Below, in pieces: positions 46,400-58,943 of a stretch of DNA of 64,000 bases. Position 1 is the first letter of the stretch. The number at the start of each line of letters is the position of its first letter. Origin of the DNA: Nectonema munidae (lineage: Eukaryota > Nematomorpha > Nectonematoida > Nectonematidae); NCBI GenBank assembly GCA_030549495.1, contig JAUIRK010000976.1, forward strand, positions 668,501 to 732,500. Reading direction: 5' to 3'. Position numbers and translations under genes: made by a program. A model generated the notes under the pieces. That model did no database searches. It was given only the letters and a program-made list of their open reading frames with translations, and was not told where the DNA came from.

Positions 46400-49300
46400 G
46401 GAAATTTTGTAGCTTGGAAAATTTGTAAGAAAACTAAAAATTTACTAAAAACTCGGGGTAGAGAAAAGGAATATGCAACTGAAACAAAGGAAGAAAAATC
46501 ACAAAAAGTAAGAGTCCTTAAAATCAAATAAGTGAAAAAAATTAATTAATATAGCATAGAATTCCTTAACTCTCTCAGTTTGATGAAATTCTATTGGGTG
46601 AAAAGTTGTCAATCACTCTCATCACTGAAAAGCAAGGAATAACATTGCAATGAGAATGAGCTTGTTTTTTGTTGAACTTCAAGCGTTTTAAAGTTCAGCG
46701 TTGTGTAATATTTGTATGTCCAGAATCGTATAAAGTTATAAAGCCCCACCCCCTAAAATTGCATTGCCAATTGCTTGAAAATTTTTCCTGATCTAATTCT
46801 TTTCGTAGAACTCAAATATTATGATGATTTCTGCAACTCGTTTTTTAGATTCAATCTTTCTCTAAAGTGAGAAGTCTTAAAAAGTTTTTTATGTTTCAAT
46901 CAATCGTAATTAAGTGTGACACTTATTAATTTTATATTATCCAATTTTTTTTGTAAATTTACTATTTAAACACATCAAGTTTTACCTCGCAGTTCAATGA
47001 ATGAGGATCGTTTTAATGCTCTCATTCTTCTTTTTGTTTCAAAAATTTTGATAAAGCTTAAATTTATGTGCTTGAAATTTGAGTTCTAGTTTAGTAAAAT
47101 CCGCCCCCCATAATGCCAATTTCTAGATCCGCCCCTCTAGAGTTAGACCAGACTTAATTTCCTTTTCTTCGTATAATAAATCTTTCAAGACAAATTTTAA
47201 AATTAATCTTTTAATCACACAAAACCAAACTGTAAGTATACTCGATTAAACACAGGAATAAGATTGTATACGCGCTCCAATAAAAAAATATTTCTAATTT
47301 TGTAAAGGGAATGAACTTTTTTGATTAGATGCTCATATTGATTACAAGATTTACACAGGTTCAAGTATTGGTATTAGTGAATCTTCTAATTAGTTAGTTA
47401 ATTTGTATTAATTTAATATTAGTATGTTTATGGTATTACTTAATTTTTCTCCTAATACACTAAAAAGTTTCTCCAACTCTCGCTTAGATAGTATATAAAA
47501 AATTTGGCTCGGTTAGACGGGTCGCGTTCTTAGGCAACTAAAATATAATAAAATTTATACCGAATTAAGTTTGAATTTTGGAATTTAGCGCTTTTATTCG
47601 GGTGGGAGTAGAGTTCTTGACAGGTTAGACGCTAACTAATTTGATAACCTACAAAATATGTATGTATATATATATATCGCGAACAGACTTGAAACATTAG
47701 GTTTTCCAAAAAACTCTTCAAGAATTGTTTGACGCAAGATGCATAATATTTTTAAAATGTTCAGAACTAAAATCACTACTTTTGCTCTGTAACAAGATTG
47801 TCGATGCACCGTTATTCTCTTTATGAAAATTAGCGCCATAATACGCTCTTGAAATAAATTAGCAATTACTTTTAGTATTCTTAATTCAACATTTTCATCT
47901 TGACAAAAATTAGCGGTGCTCTATCCCCCCATATGTTAAGGAAATCCTGCGGATTCAAAACATTCAGTTAAAAAGTTTCTGCCATTTTCACGGCGTCATT
48001 TTTCCATTAGACAGAATGTAGTATATCAATGCTCAAACTGAGGTGGACTGCTTTTTATGAGGTAAAAAATTTTAAAATTTTGTGAAAAACACTCCCAATT
48101 TTAGTTAACTTATGAGAGTATTTCGGAATTGTGTTAAAAAATTTTCTAGACTGGCTAAAAATCACCTTATTAGAAGTTTTACTTTGGTAGGAAGAACATC
48201 GTTCTGAAGTGCTAAAAATAAAAATAATTCTATAATGAGATATAACCGATTTTCTTTAAAGGTGGCGTGCAAATTTGGCTGTGACACTTATTTAGTTTAG
48301 TAATTATAAAAGTGAATAATTATCATTATCATCAGAAGTGGGCTTGTAAGAAGCTTTAAATTATAGATAAAAAATTTTTACTTATATAGTGCTTTAATAT
48401 TTATATATATTTATATATTCAGTTGCATGTATTCTCTGCTGAGAGATTGAACATTTTAGCATTCAAAGATTTTGGATTATTAATTATTAATTCAAGGAGA
48501 AGAAAGTACATTGATATAGTGGGATAAAAAATATGTATTAATCATTAAATTCAGGCACAAAGCTAAGAATCTTTTCTTTCACAGGTATATTTTTTGTGCT
48601 ATTTCCTTCTTAATCAATCTTGAAAATGTCGCCATTAAGTCATTGAATGTGAAAAAGCGAGGTTTTTTATTTACCTAAAAAGTCAATGGATAGAAAACGA
48701 ACAGATATTTCAAACGAGTCTTCTATTAGCCTAGATTTTTTTGTGAAAAAAATCAAAAATGGCTCCCATAAATCGATTTTAGCTTGACAAATATTCATTG
48801 ATGACTTGATTCACCAGAAAATCAGAAGGGTCGTTTTCGACCAATTTAAAAATTAAAAAAATTTTATTTTCATTTTTACATTGACATAATTTCCGATATA
48901 TTGTGATAATTGATTTATCTTAGTTAACTTAACTCTCGTATAGATATTTATATAATTAAAATTACAAATAAAAATTATATATAACATATTTTTTCAATAA
49001 TGAAATATTTTTTAATGTTTTTTTTTACTTTTGTTAATTTATTCACATATTTATATCGAAAAGTTCTTTTAAATGTATCATTTTTTAATTAACTTTAATC
49101 AAAACTTAGATTTTGTCCAAAGTTTCGCTAAATCTTTTCATTTTTACTTTAATTTACTAATCAAAAATTAAATAAGCTCATAACTGGTTTCGTATATTTA
49201 CTTTTATCATAGTAAAAATGTACTATTACATCAGTACAAGTATACATTGTTAAGATTAAATAGTTGATAGGCTTCAACAACAAAATATCGACAAAAAATT

Positions 49301-51480
49301 TCAGAAAAAAATGTAATTAAGACTTTCAAATTTGAAATGTGAGAGGAATGAAATTTTTAACAGGTATGTGGTACTAAAAGAGGTGAATACTTCAAAGACT
49401 TTCTCGTTTGATATAATTAGTGAGTTTGATAGTTAGATAGATATGAAAATAATAAAGTCTATTTATCTTTCCATGAGGTACGCCAAAAGAAAGCTTAGAT
49501 GCATACGACTTGAAGTTGTCATACAAGGCTATTTGATTTCTGTTCAGAAATAATATGTCAAAGCACTGTTCACAAGTGCGAAAGATCGGAGCCGTTCAGG
49601 GATTGAATTGAGAGCAACGAAGTCAAAAGGATCACTTAAGTCAATTTACGTTTTGTCGTTTGCCTTTTTTAAATTGATGTTTTTGTGATTATGATATGAT
49701 TTATTGATGTTCCAGAGGAAAGCCAACTTTCAATATATAAGAATGTTATTTATCGAAATATGAAGAAATTCAAACAAGTTCGAATAATTATTGAAAACGC
49801 GTCATAATAAGTTACTTCGCAATGATTCGCAGGAGAAAAGTAAAGTGTGTTCGTTAAAATTCGAAGCAAACTTTATACTTTCATTTTTTAATTTGAACAC
49901 GCCCATCAACCAAACTAATTTGTCATGTTTAATTGTTTTTCATTTATTAATTAATTGTTTAAATGTTTTTCATGGTTAATTGTTAATGACTTTTTTTTGA
50001 GCAACGAATCACATGTCGCTGTCGGTTTTAAAATATAATTATATACCTTTTGACATTTGTACTTCCTTGTTATATAGATGTTGCTTTACTGACAGCTGTC
50101 GACATAAAATCAATTGCCTTATTGATTTTTTTGAAAATACTTCAAAAGTGAGAAGGAGTAAAGGTGTTTTTGACAAGCTATTGAAATCAACGAGCAAATA
50201 TACTAAAAGAACGAAACTCACATCTATCCAAAAAGAAAGAGAATTAGAAAATACGTTGTTTAAAAATATTTTCAAAAAGAAGAATTTTACAAGTTGTTGA
50301 AATCAGCAAAAAATATATTAGAAAAAGGAGATTCCATATGTGCTAAAAGAAAGAGAATTGATATGGAAGTGCATCTTTGACATCTTTTGCAAATTTAGAG
50401 GAACTGTATAAATGTCGCATTATTACAATTTGAAAAAAATTTTAAACATTTTTGGATAAAAATATATTCCAAATGATGTGACTCAATTTTTTTAATAAAA
50501 CTCAAAAGGGTTGTGCCTAAAACTAAATTATAGTAACTAGGTTTAGTGGATAAGTATTAGGTCAAACAAAATTTTAAAGTTAATCCTAAACTTGCTCAAA
50601 TATCATGGATTTTTTAATTCATTGTAAATTTAAAGAACACATATTGAAAATTTAAAAAAAATAGGATTACTTCCACGTTTCCAAGGTTTTGAGTAAAATT
50701 ATGGGAAAGAAATGCATTAAAGTGTTCATAAATCATTTATTATCATATAAATAGGTCGATGTTAAATTACACAAACTTTTCCTTGACAAATATTCTGCAA
50801 AAAAACTATTAAAATAAATCAAGTTAGATGAATTACGCCTATATATAGCAAATAATTACATGTTTGTATAAAAATCTGAAAATGTAAACACACTGAAAAA
50901 GTAATTAGTTATGACTTCAAATTTAACTTATGATTATTATCACTCTCCAAAAAGCCACTAGTTGATTGGCAATTATTATTGATAGGTTTGTTAAATCTAC
51001 AAAGTTTAATTTGTAATTATTACTAGTTTAATTAATAATTAATATTACCAAATTTGTTTAATTCACAAGTGTAATTAAAAGTAACTTACTACTATATTAG
51101 ATAAAATTAGCAATTACTACTAGTTTAACTTGTAATTTTTACTACTAGATTTGTAATTTAAATTATTGCTGCTGCATTTGTTAAAATCACAGAAAATGTA
51201 ATTATTAATAATAGGTTTGTTCAATTAACAAATTGATAAGTGAACTCTTCATTTCAAAATCAGCTGCTAATTTAATTCTACAAAGCATTAAGGACGAAAA
51301 CAAGAATACGCGTGTAAAACAAGGTGATGATCGTAAAGGTGGACGTCGGCACGAGTTACTCCAATATCCTCATAAACAATCATTGCTCCGCATAACATAT
51401 TTATTAAGCAAAAAGGAAATAAATTTAACTTGTTAAATTTGTTTCTATAATTATAAATAGTTTGATATTACTTATTAAAA
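46400..51480. other. AT-rich region without a supported gene
   Basis: No frame here shows recognisable homology. A CCGCCCCCCATAATGCCAAT fragment at 47101-47135 resembles the C-rich ends of the hAT family. 50940-51235 is a degenerate chain of short ACTAGTTTAA-TTGTAATT units. The open frames at 50013-50300 and 51233-51436 have no support. Confidence 0.45.
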
Positions 51481-51766
51481 ACATTGAATTACAAATGTAC
51501 AAATTTGAGGTTGCTCCAGGGTTCATCTAATCTCTTTTTGGATGCATTCAATTTTGCCGCACCTATAGCGAATTGCACCGTGAAACACGTCACGCCATAT
51601 AGGAGGTAAAACATATCTTCGTATATCCATATTTTTCTTCATTATGATGTAAACGGTTATCATCGCTTGTCTTCTACTTTTAAAAAGCAGAGAAGGCAGA
51701 TTTAGCTTTTCAATTCTATTTCTCGCATTCGAATGACTTTTTTAGTGAATTTTCTTGGAACTTTTT

Positions 51767-52510
51767 CTATTTTTTCATGTCTAACATTTGATGTGGACCA
51801 GAAATCAAATGTCCATATTCTAGAATTGGCCCAATGAGGGTTTTGAATAAGAGAGGAGCTTTGTAATGTATGCTTTGGCTATGACATGCAATGAGTTTCC
51901 CTTGAAGTTTCATTTTATTATCAAAAAAGAACTCCCCTTTGAAGAGCTTGTGTTCTTCAATAAGAAAATCAACATTTTCAGTTTTTCCTTTTTCCATGTG
52001 GTAACATTTTTCATAATTGAAGAATAAGTTACGCTTTATTTTGATAGACCTTTGATTTATTTTATTCAGATCTTTTTGTAGCTTAAAAGTGCAAGTATTA
52101 TATAGTTTAATGTCGTCAGGAAAAAGTTTAATACTCGATTCAAATACATTTGGTATATCATTAACAAATATATTGAATAGGATGGGTCCTAACACTGATC
52201 GTTGTGGGATTCCACTCCCTATCTTTTTCGTTTGAGACATACTGCCGTTGAAACATACTGCCTTGCTTTCTGTTAAATGAAATCATTAAGCCAGAGCAAG
52301 AGACAACCATCGATTTCAAGAGATTGACTAACATCATTTAGAAATTCTAGTTAATTTGTGATTGTTGATTTTCTTGATGCAAATCCATGCTGTTCAATAG
52401 AGAGGAAATTGTTTTCCTTTAGATGATTCGTTAGAATTTTTTCTAAAACTTTGAGTAAGGTAGAACTTATACTGATTGGTCTATAATTCGAAGGTATTTC
52501 TTGGATCATC
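51767..52510 (-). pseudogene. LINE reverse transcriptase remnant
   Basis: RT fingers and palm motifs in two frames: SNYRPISISSTLLKVLEK (52420-52490) and, after a deletion, GSGIPQRSVLGPILFNIFVN (52160-52225). FPDD stands in place of the catalytic FADD, and LQKDLNKINQRSIKIKRNLF is followed by NYEKCYHM. The C-terminal YGHLISGP corresponds to EYGSPVWSP. Confidence 0.85.
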
Positions 52511-52879
52511 GTGTTGTTCTTATCAAAAATATATTGTAAAGGGGAGGAGGGGGGAGCGTAAACCCCCCCTCCCCCCCCCCCTTCACTAAAAAATTAATTA
52601 TAGAAAATTGGCTGAATCATATCCCTTCAAATTTTGTGACTTTTCCTAAAATCGCTAGCTGCATCTTTTGAAACCTTTTTCATGGTAGTTGAATGACCCT
52701 TCATGTCCAAAACTGTCAATCAAAATCAAAAATTAAAATTTTTCAGCAAAATTTTGAGATTATCTGTAATTACCCTTATAACTTAGTATCTATAATATAT
52801 AATACCCTGAAAATTTATAATTATATACAGTTTGGAACGCATAACACTTTATATATTTAATTTTTTCAATAATCATGGC

Positions 52880-53330
52880 TACTTTTTAGAAAATGTCAAT
52901 CAAAATTTTGATTGATCAAAAATATATCTAATAAAATATACCTTCAAAGTTTACATAAAATATATGTTTTTATACTAAATCGGTCATGCTCTTTTCATTT
53001 ATGGACTCATTTTTTACATTTAGAATTTGAAAATACCTATAAGTGTTAATCAAATTTGCGGTTTACTTCTAAAAATTATCTCCAAAAACATTCATTCAAA
53101 TTTTAGAATGAAATATATGTGTTATACTAAATCGACAATGCTGGTTTCATTTCTAGACTCATTTTTTACGTTTAGGATGTGAAAATACCTATGTGTTTTT
53201 GCGGTTTACTTCTAAAAATTGTCTCCATAAACATTCATTCAAATTTTACAATTAAATATATGTTTTTATACCAGATCAACCATGCTAGTTTCATTTCTGA
53301 ACACAGTTTTCCCATTTAGAGGTTTTACTG
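52880..53330. repeat. Tandem repeat, about 145-152 bp period
   Basis: Three imperfect units are each marked by TTCATTT(A/C)T(A/G)GACTCA and ATTCATTCAAATTTTA. The ATGCT marker lies at 52986, 53138 and 53282. Confidence 0.7.
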
Positions 53331-54344
53331 CTTGTGTCAGGCTGATAATACTTTTTACAATCATCTTGAGTATGAAATATTTATTAAAAAAAATAAAACG
53401 TATTATAAAATCTTTTAAAAATTTGTATGAGAGAAGGAACCAAGTTGAAAACTAATTGAAAAAAGAACATGTGATCAAAACAAATAATTTAAAAAAAATA
53501 TGTATCTTGACTAAATGGAAGATCTACCATGTTCTAATGAACTAGGAAGTGGTTTAATTATATAATATTAGATGCTTCAAAAAAGATTTTGACTGTGAAA
53601 AACAAGTTCCTCTTTTACAAATGAAAAATATTTAAATCTATAGCTTATCATCTAGGAATACATTTAACATTTAGCTAAGATGTGTAGGAAATCTGAAATT
53701 TTAGAATAGGTCAGATTTATCAAAAATGGCACAGATGCCAATATGTGAGAATTTAGTCACTATTAAGATATTTTTAATTTAAATTGAATTTGTCCATCTT
53801 TTTCCTTTTGTGTCAAAGAAATAATTTTTTAGATGAAGAACGTGGACAACTTTTTGTAATTGAACAATCAACATCACGAATGATTCATCAGAAAAAAACC
53901 TTTGAAATGAGATTGGTTGACAAATATTCAAGCCTGATAATAAAATACACGATACTGATAAAAAAAAGTCTAAGATGATCAAGAAGATTCTTTAATCAGA
54001 ATGCTTTGAGAGAGGAAAAAAGTAATTTTATCCTTATAAAAAAATTTTCGAAAACACATTGAAGAATATAAATTTCTAATGAAAAAAGAGCTACCAATAA
54101 ATAGAATGAATACCAAAATTACATACTGTAAATTATAATATGACGTAGAGACTACGAGCCGTTAACGAATTTGTAGCCAAAAAGATGGAGTTCCTATCGA
54201 GTTACATAAGTTACTGTAGAATGAAATTTTTTGAGTGAATTAAACACCTAAAGTTGGTTTATTAAATAAATTAAGAAAATAATTACCAGAGAAATACTGC
54301 AAGTAGAAGTTATTTTTATGTTTATATATTTGACATTGATTTAG

Positions 54345-54900
54345 AGGTTTAATCGATTTTTTGACAGGTTTTATTGATTTCATTAAAAATGAACATCACC
54401 ATTAAATTCTGCATACTTGGAATGTATAAAAAACTTTATAAGAATAAAAATTTTAATTTTGACATGGGCTATCATATTTAAATTATTTTGTCAGGTTTGA
54501 CTAATTTTTATAAAAAAAAAAGGAATATAACCAGTAAACACAGCCTACTTGAAAATGGGTATATGTGTGTAAAATGCCATACACGGTAAACTTCATCACC
54601 TCCCTATACTTTCTATTAAACGTAATTCTCTAATTCAAAAAACCGTGCCTGATCCTTTCTTTTTGGGATAAATCAATTTTTTGACAGTTTTGATTGATTT
54701 TCATAAAAAATGAATATCACCACTGAATTCAGCAAATTTGAAAATGGATATACATGTGTAAAAAACTCTATATACTTATTTAGATTAAAAAATCCTTTTT
54801 GAGATGAGCTGTCAAATATAAATCACTTTTTTGACAGGTTTGATTGATTTTGATAAAAAAAAATGGATATTACCACTATATTCAGCATAGTTGAAATATA
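54345..54900. repeat. Degenerate tandem repeat, about 130-190 bp period
   Basis: Four units are each marked by TTTTGACAGGTTTGATTGAT or a close variant (54361, 54489, 54681, 54831). Each is followed by ATCACCACTRAATTCAGCA-like sequence. Confidence 0.65.
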
Positions 54901-55527
54901 TATGTAACATTAAAAATATTTATATAAACTTATTAATATCTGAGAAAAATAGGGGGGGGCATACGCCCCCCAGCACTTGAGCGGACAAATTTTGCCCAAC
55001 ACTAATAGGGTTAAGTCTTTTTTGAATTAATAAAACTAAGCTTTCTTAGGATTGTTTTCATAGTCTAAAGGTATTTAATGTTTTAACTTGTTTTTTTAAC
55101 AACAGATTTATATTTATTAGAAAGACTTCAATAATTTTCAAATGTATGAACATCTTTGTTAACTTTGCACTTTTTAAATAAGTTTTTCTTTTTAAGTAAT
55201 CAAATAGTTTCTTTGTTCAAGTACGCTTTGTACTTCTTTTTGCTATTTTTAACAGGCACGTATAATAGGATTTGATCTTTCAAGATCGTAATAGAGTAAG
55301 AGCAAAAGTCCTCAAGATTTAGACATTCAAGTTTTTGCTAATTTACTTTTAAAATACTATTTTTTATAACTTGACAATTATCAGCATAAAATTTAAGCTT
55401 TTTCATTCGATCAATAGACTACAAAAATTTGGCTGTCACATTTCCTTAAAAGAGATAAAATAACTTAGCTTAATAACAAAGCTAAGAGACTTTCATTTCC
55501 GAAAGCGCCGATTCTTGCTCTGAATTC

Positions 55528-55947
55528 CTATACGATTTGGTTGAGGTAATTTGAATGTAAGCATTTTATAGAATTATTCGCATAATGCTCATTACTGTTC
55601 AAACTTTCTGAGTGTCTCCATTCTATTTTAGGATAATCGAAATCTTCCAGAAGAATTACATGGGAATTTTTAAAGAAAACAAGAATTTTTTCAATTTCTG
55701 AATATTGACATTGAGCTATAAAAGTTTCTCGAACTTTAAGTTCTTCTTTGAAGGAAACACACATGCCTCTTTTATTATAGCGGGTAGAACTGTGAGAATA
55801 GTTATTAGCAATATTTGGCAATCTATTGTACCCCCATCTATAGGATAGAAAGATAGGCAAACTTTTTGAATAAAGTGGTTTTGGAAGAAACTCTGTTGTT
55901 TTAAACAAGAAATAGTAATTGTAGATCGCATTCAAGGTAATATACAA
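55528..55947 (-). pseudogene. LINE AP-endonuclease remnant
   Basis: A 139-residue open stretch with the features of the non-LTR endonuclease: RGMCVSFKEELKVRETF (strand before the active site) and HVILLEDFDYPKIEWRHSES, corresponding to the conserved LLGDFNYPxIDW. N in GDFN is changed to D. Confidence 0.75.
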
Positions 55948-56232
55948 AGTTCATTTATTTTTTTGAGAAGTTGATTTGTATTATGTGTAAAAAAGTTGAA
56001 AACTTTTGTTTGGAGTCATTGTAAATGTTCTATTTCCTTCTTTCACTTCAAATTTTTTTGTCCATCTTCCACCCTGCACCTGGATCTCCTAATATTACAA
56101 ATCGAAATGAAGTACCTGAATTATTCGGATTCTTTTTTTAGAAGACTTCTGAGTTTTACTCTTTCATTAGGATTTAAGTCATTTAAAATAGAAATTTTTG
56201 GGAATTCTTCCGGTGCACTTTTTAGTTTTAAA

Positions 56233-56269
56233 TAAATGTTCTTCTTCTTCTTCTTCTTCTTCTTCTTAT
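56233..56269. repeat. (CTT)n microsatellite
   Basis: An uninterrupted CTT run of about 11 units. Confidence 0.95.
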
Positions 56270-56980
56270 AAAGAGAGTTTCGAATTAAATTTTTAGCTTT
56301 TCATCAGCGTAGATAATTCTTATAGGCCTTTTAGCGATTGTGCTACCCTTTCCTAACTTGCCAAGTCTATACGTATTTCTTTTAATTATATATTTTTCAA
56401 ATCTATGTTGATTATAATCCGTAATTCTTCAATACAATTCGAGTCATCAACTGGTTTACGAGTAGTATAGGATTGGATTCATGAACCCCAAACAAAATAT
56501 ATCTTTTCACTCTTCCTGCTTTAACCTTTCGGTTTTGAATACTTCTTGCTTGAATATTTAGAGGCAACAGCTTCAGCATAGTTTTTGCTCATTTGCGACG
56601 CATCTTTTTCATTAGACTCATTTGAGCATGACAATTGATCAATTTTTGAGATTAAGTTCAAGAGTGAGTTTTCAATCTTACTATAATTTTCTTCTAACTT
56701 AGTTTTTATTTCATTTTTAGCATTTTTAACTTAATCGTCACTCTAGGACAATCTTTTACATACTTTCCCATGGAATTGCGCATCTTATTCCCGAATGTTC
56801 TCACTCTTGAATTATAGCAATATGGTTACATAAGTAACATACCCAGTTTAAACTTTAAAGTTCTTTACTTTTATTATTACAAGTAGATCAAAGTCAAACA
56901 TTGCTTTCCCTTTCAAGATAAGAAACTTTACTTTTAGACGTCATTTTAATTTTAGACAAAAGATACATGTAAATAAATCT

Positions 56981-56998
56981 GATTGATTGATTGATTTT
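56981..56998. repeat. Short (GATT)n array
   Basis: About four GATT units near the 5' limit of the recognisable LINE. It may be a target-site or tail signature of an adjoining element. Confidence 0.6.
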
Positions 56999-56999
56999 T

Positions 57000-58589
57000 A
57001 ATGCCGTAACTTGTAGATCTAAAGCTGGCGTAACGCTTTTTATTTATAGATAAGATTGAGTGAATTTCATGTAACTGGATGATGTCAAAGCAAAGTAGAA
57101 AGAGGAAATATATTTTTTATATGATGTATATTAATATTTAATATGTATTTATGTATTGAGCCATGCACATTATAAAACTAATTCATGGCGGAATGATGCC
57201 ATATTAAAAGTTTCCCAACATTTTCAATTAATTAATAAGGAAATTTTCTTAATAAGATAAAGTTTAAGTAGGATGCCAAATATATTATCAACGGAGAAAC
57301 TTTCTGTAATTATACAATTTATAGTAGTGTTCTCTAAAACAGGAAGTTTTTGGACAAACAAATAGTAAAGGATAGGAAGGAAATATTGATGAAGGAATAA
57401 TGACGCTTAGTTATAAAACCAAAGATAATAAAACCGTTTGCTTACTCTCTTCAATGCACAACACGAATACTCTTTCTGTAAATCAGAAAAACAAACCGGA
57501 TGCAATATTTCTCTATGATTCAACAAATGGAGGCGGAACACAACTAAACGAGGAACAAGAAGATTGAAAAGGTCTTTTTCAATTTATTAGTTATGATTTG
57601 CTTGAATGCACATATAATGTGTAAAATTGGGATTTTAAAGTGAGCAGTAGAGGAAAATTTTGGCTTTGTTTGGGTGAAGATTTGTGTGAAGTTTGCTGAA
57701 AGATGTTCTAAGACTCTATCAACATGTTACAATTTTAGTACCCTGTCTGTGGAACATGTTCTAATTACTATGACTATTATGGGTCAATTGACCCTTTTAG
57801 ATGTTTTAGTTATATAAGTATATTTATCCTAGAAAATTTTTTTTTTCTTGTATCAAGTTATATTTGTTTTAAAAAAGTATAAAACCGCTGGTTTAAACTT
57901 TTATTAAAAAAAATTAATTTGCCAAAATTTGTAAAAGTTATATATATTGTAATGGGTCAATTGGCCCATACAGACATTCTAGGGAAATTGATTTGTTAAG
58001 CCATTAAAGATGAATGTTTTCACCTGCGTGTAATTACATCATATTAAAGTTGCATTAGAATTATATTAAACATAACTCATCATCATCATCAATATAAATC
58101 AATGAATATGATATCTACGATGTAAGAGGGCCTTATTTCAATCGAATCGAATATATTAATGACTAAAATCATTTGGTAAATAGTTTAAAAATTGTAACAA
58201 TAAGTGGTAAGAAGATTTAGCAGTTAAATAACTTACATATGTAAGAAGATTTAGCAGTGAAAATAATTTTAATATTTTCTTTGTTGAAATTAATAAATGA
58301 AAATGGACAAAATTTTTGATTCTATGGGATGAAATACCTTTCACCAATCGTCAATATGCATCGATGAATGATTGAGCATATGTTGTGTTTGCTAAATTGA
58401 AGGGAATTGAATGCAGTTTTTGGATTCTGTAAAATCTCACAGAATCCTTTTGTCCAAAGAATATATTTTAAATAAAAATGAGAGAGAAAATATAATAACA
58501 TGCCCATCAGCGCGCATTTTCTATCAACATCAATCTATCAATAAAAAAATATTTTTTTTCGCACTTAATAATATTCAAAATCAATTTAA
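57000..58589. other. AT-rich region with a palindrome-marked MITE candidate
   Basis: GGGTCAATTGACCC at 57781-57794 and GGGTCAATTGGCCC at 57953-57966 lie 172 bp apart. Their outer flanks (ACTATGACTATTAT... and ...CATACAGACATTCTAGGG) are typical of piggyBac-like TTAA elements. No gene was seen. Confidence 0.4.
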
Positions 58590-58943
58590 CCCTCATCCGA
58601 TAAAAGCGGGTCTGATAGCCCCGTAGGCCTGTAAAAATGAAGAATATTTTATATTTTTGGATTTTAGAGTACAAAAATAAAAGAATTCCTAGATTAATAT
58701 CTTTTTAAACGTTTTAAATAAACTTTTTAACAAAATTTTTTAAAATTTTAAATTATGATGCAAAAACAAAATTTTTCCCATAAAGGAAATATCCGGGGCC
58801 CACAAAAGTATATACCTAAAAATATAGATTTTTTAAATTTTTAAATATTTAACTTTTATATTATTTATACATTTAAAAATTTTAGCGTTTTAAATTTTTC
58901 CATTACTTAGTTTTTGCTTGAATTTTTTATTTTTTTTCTAAAC

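Larger units (their letters stand above)
52535..54985. mobile_element. Satellite-containing insertion with G/C-rich inverted ends
   Basis: It interrupts the LINE. The ends carry GGGGGG-AGCGTAAA-CCCCCC (52552-52571) and, on the right, GGGGGGGGCATACGCCCCCC (54952-54971), each an internal hairpin and each the approximate inverse of the other. The interior has two blocks of tandem repeats and no coding frame. The superfamily is undetermined, and homopolymer runs make the exact ends uncertain. Confidence 0.55.
51490..56950 (-). mobile_element. Decayed CR1/jockey-like LINE, split by a 2.4-kb insertion
   Basis: Read on the minus strand, pieces occur in the order of a two-ORF LINE. A gag-like ORF1 scrap lies at about 56560-56900 (Cys pairs, KTKLEENYSKIENSLLNLI, SKNYAEAVASKYS). 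An AP endonuclease scrap lies at 55528-55947 (RGMCVSFKEELKVRETF, NSHVILLEDFDYPKIEW). An EN-RT linker lies at 55010-55480 (KYKAYLNKETI, LLKKKN). The RT lies at 51767-52510: SNYRPISISSTLLKVLEKIL, EQHGFASRKST, GIPQRSVLGPILFNIFVND, IKLFPDDIKLY. The thumb and tail continue to about 51500 (RKFTKKVIRMREIE). The RT active site YADD/FADD is FPDD here. Part of the RT palm is deleted and there are several stops, so it is long dead. Confidence 0.8.

Noticed and set aside
51233-51436. 67-residue plus-strand frame beside the LINE 3' end
   Set aside because: No recognisable family. It is possibly unrelated repeat sequence and was left unannotated.
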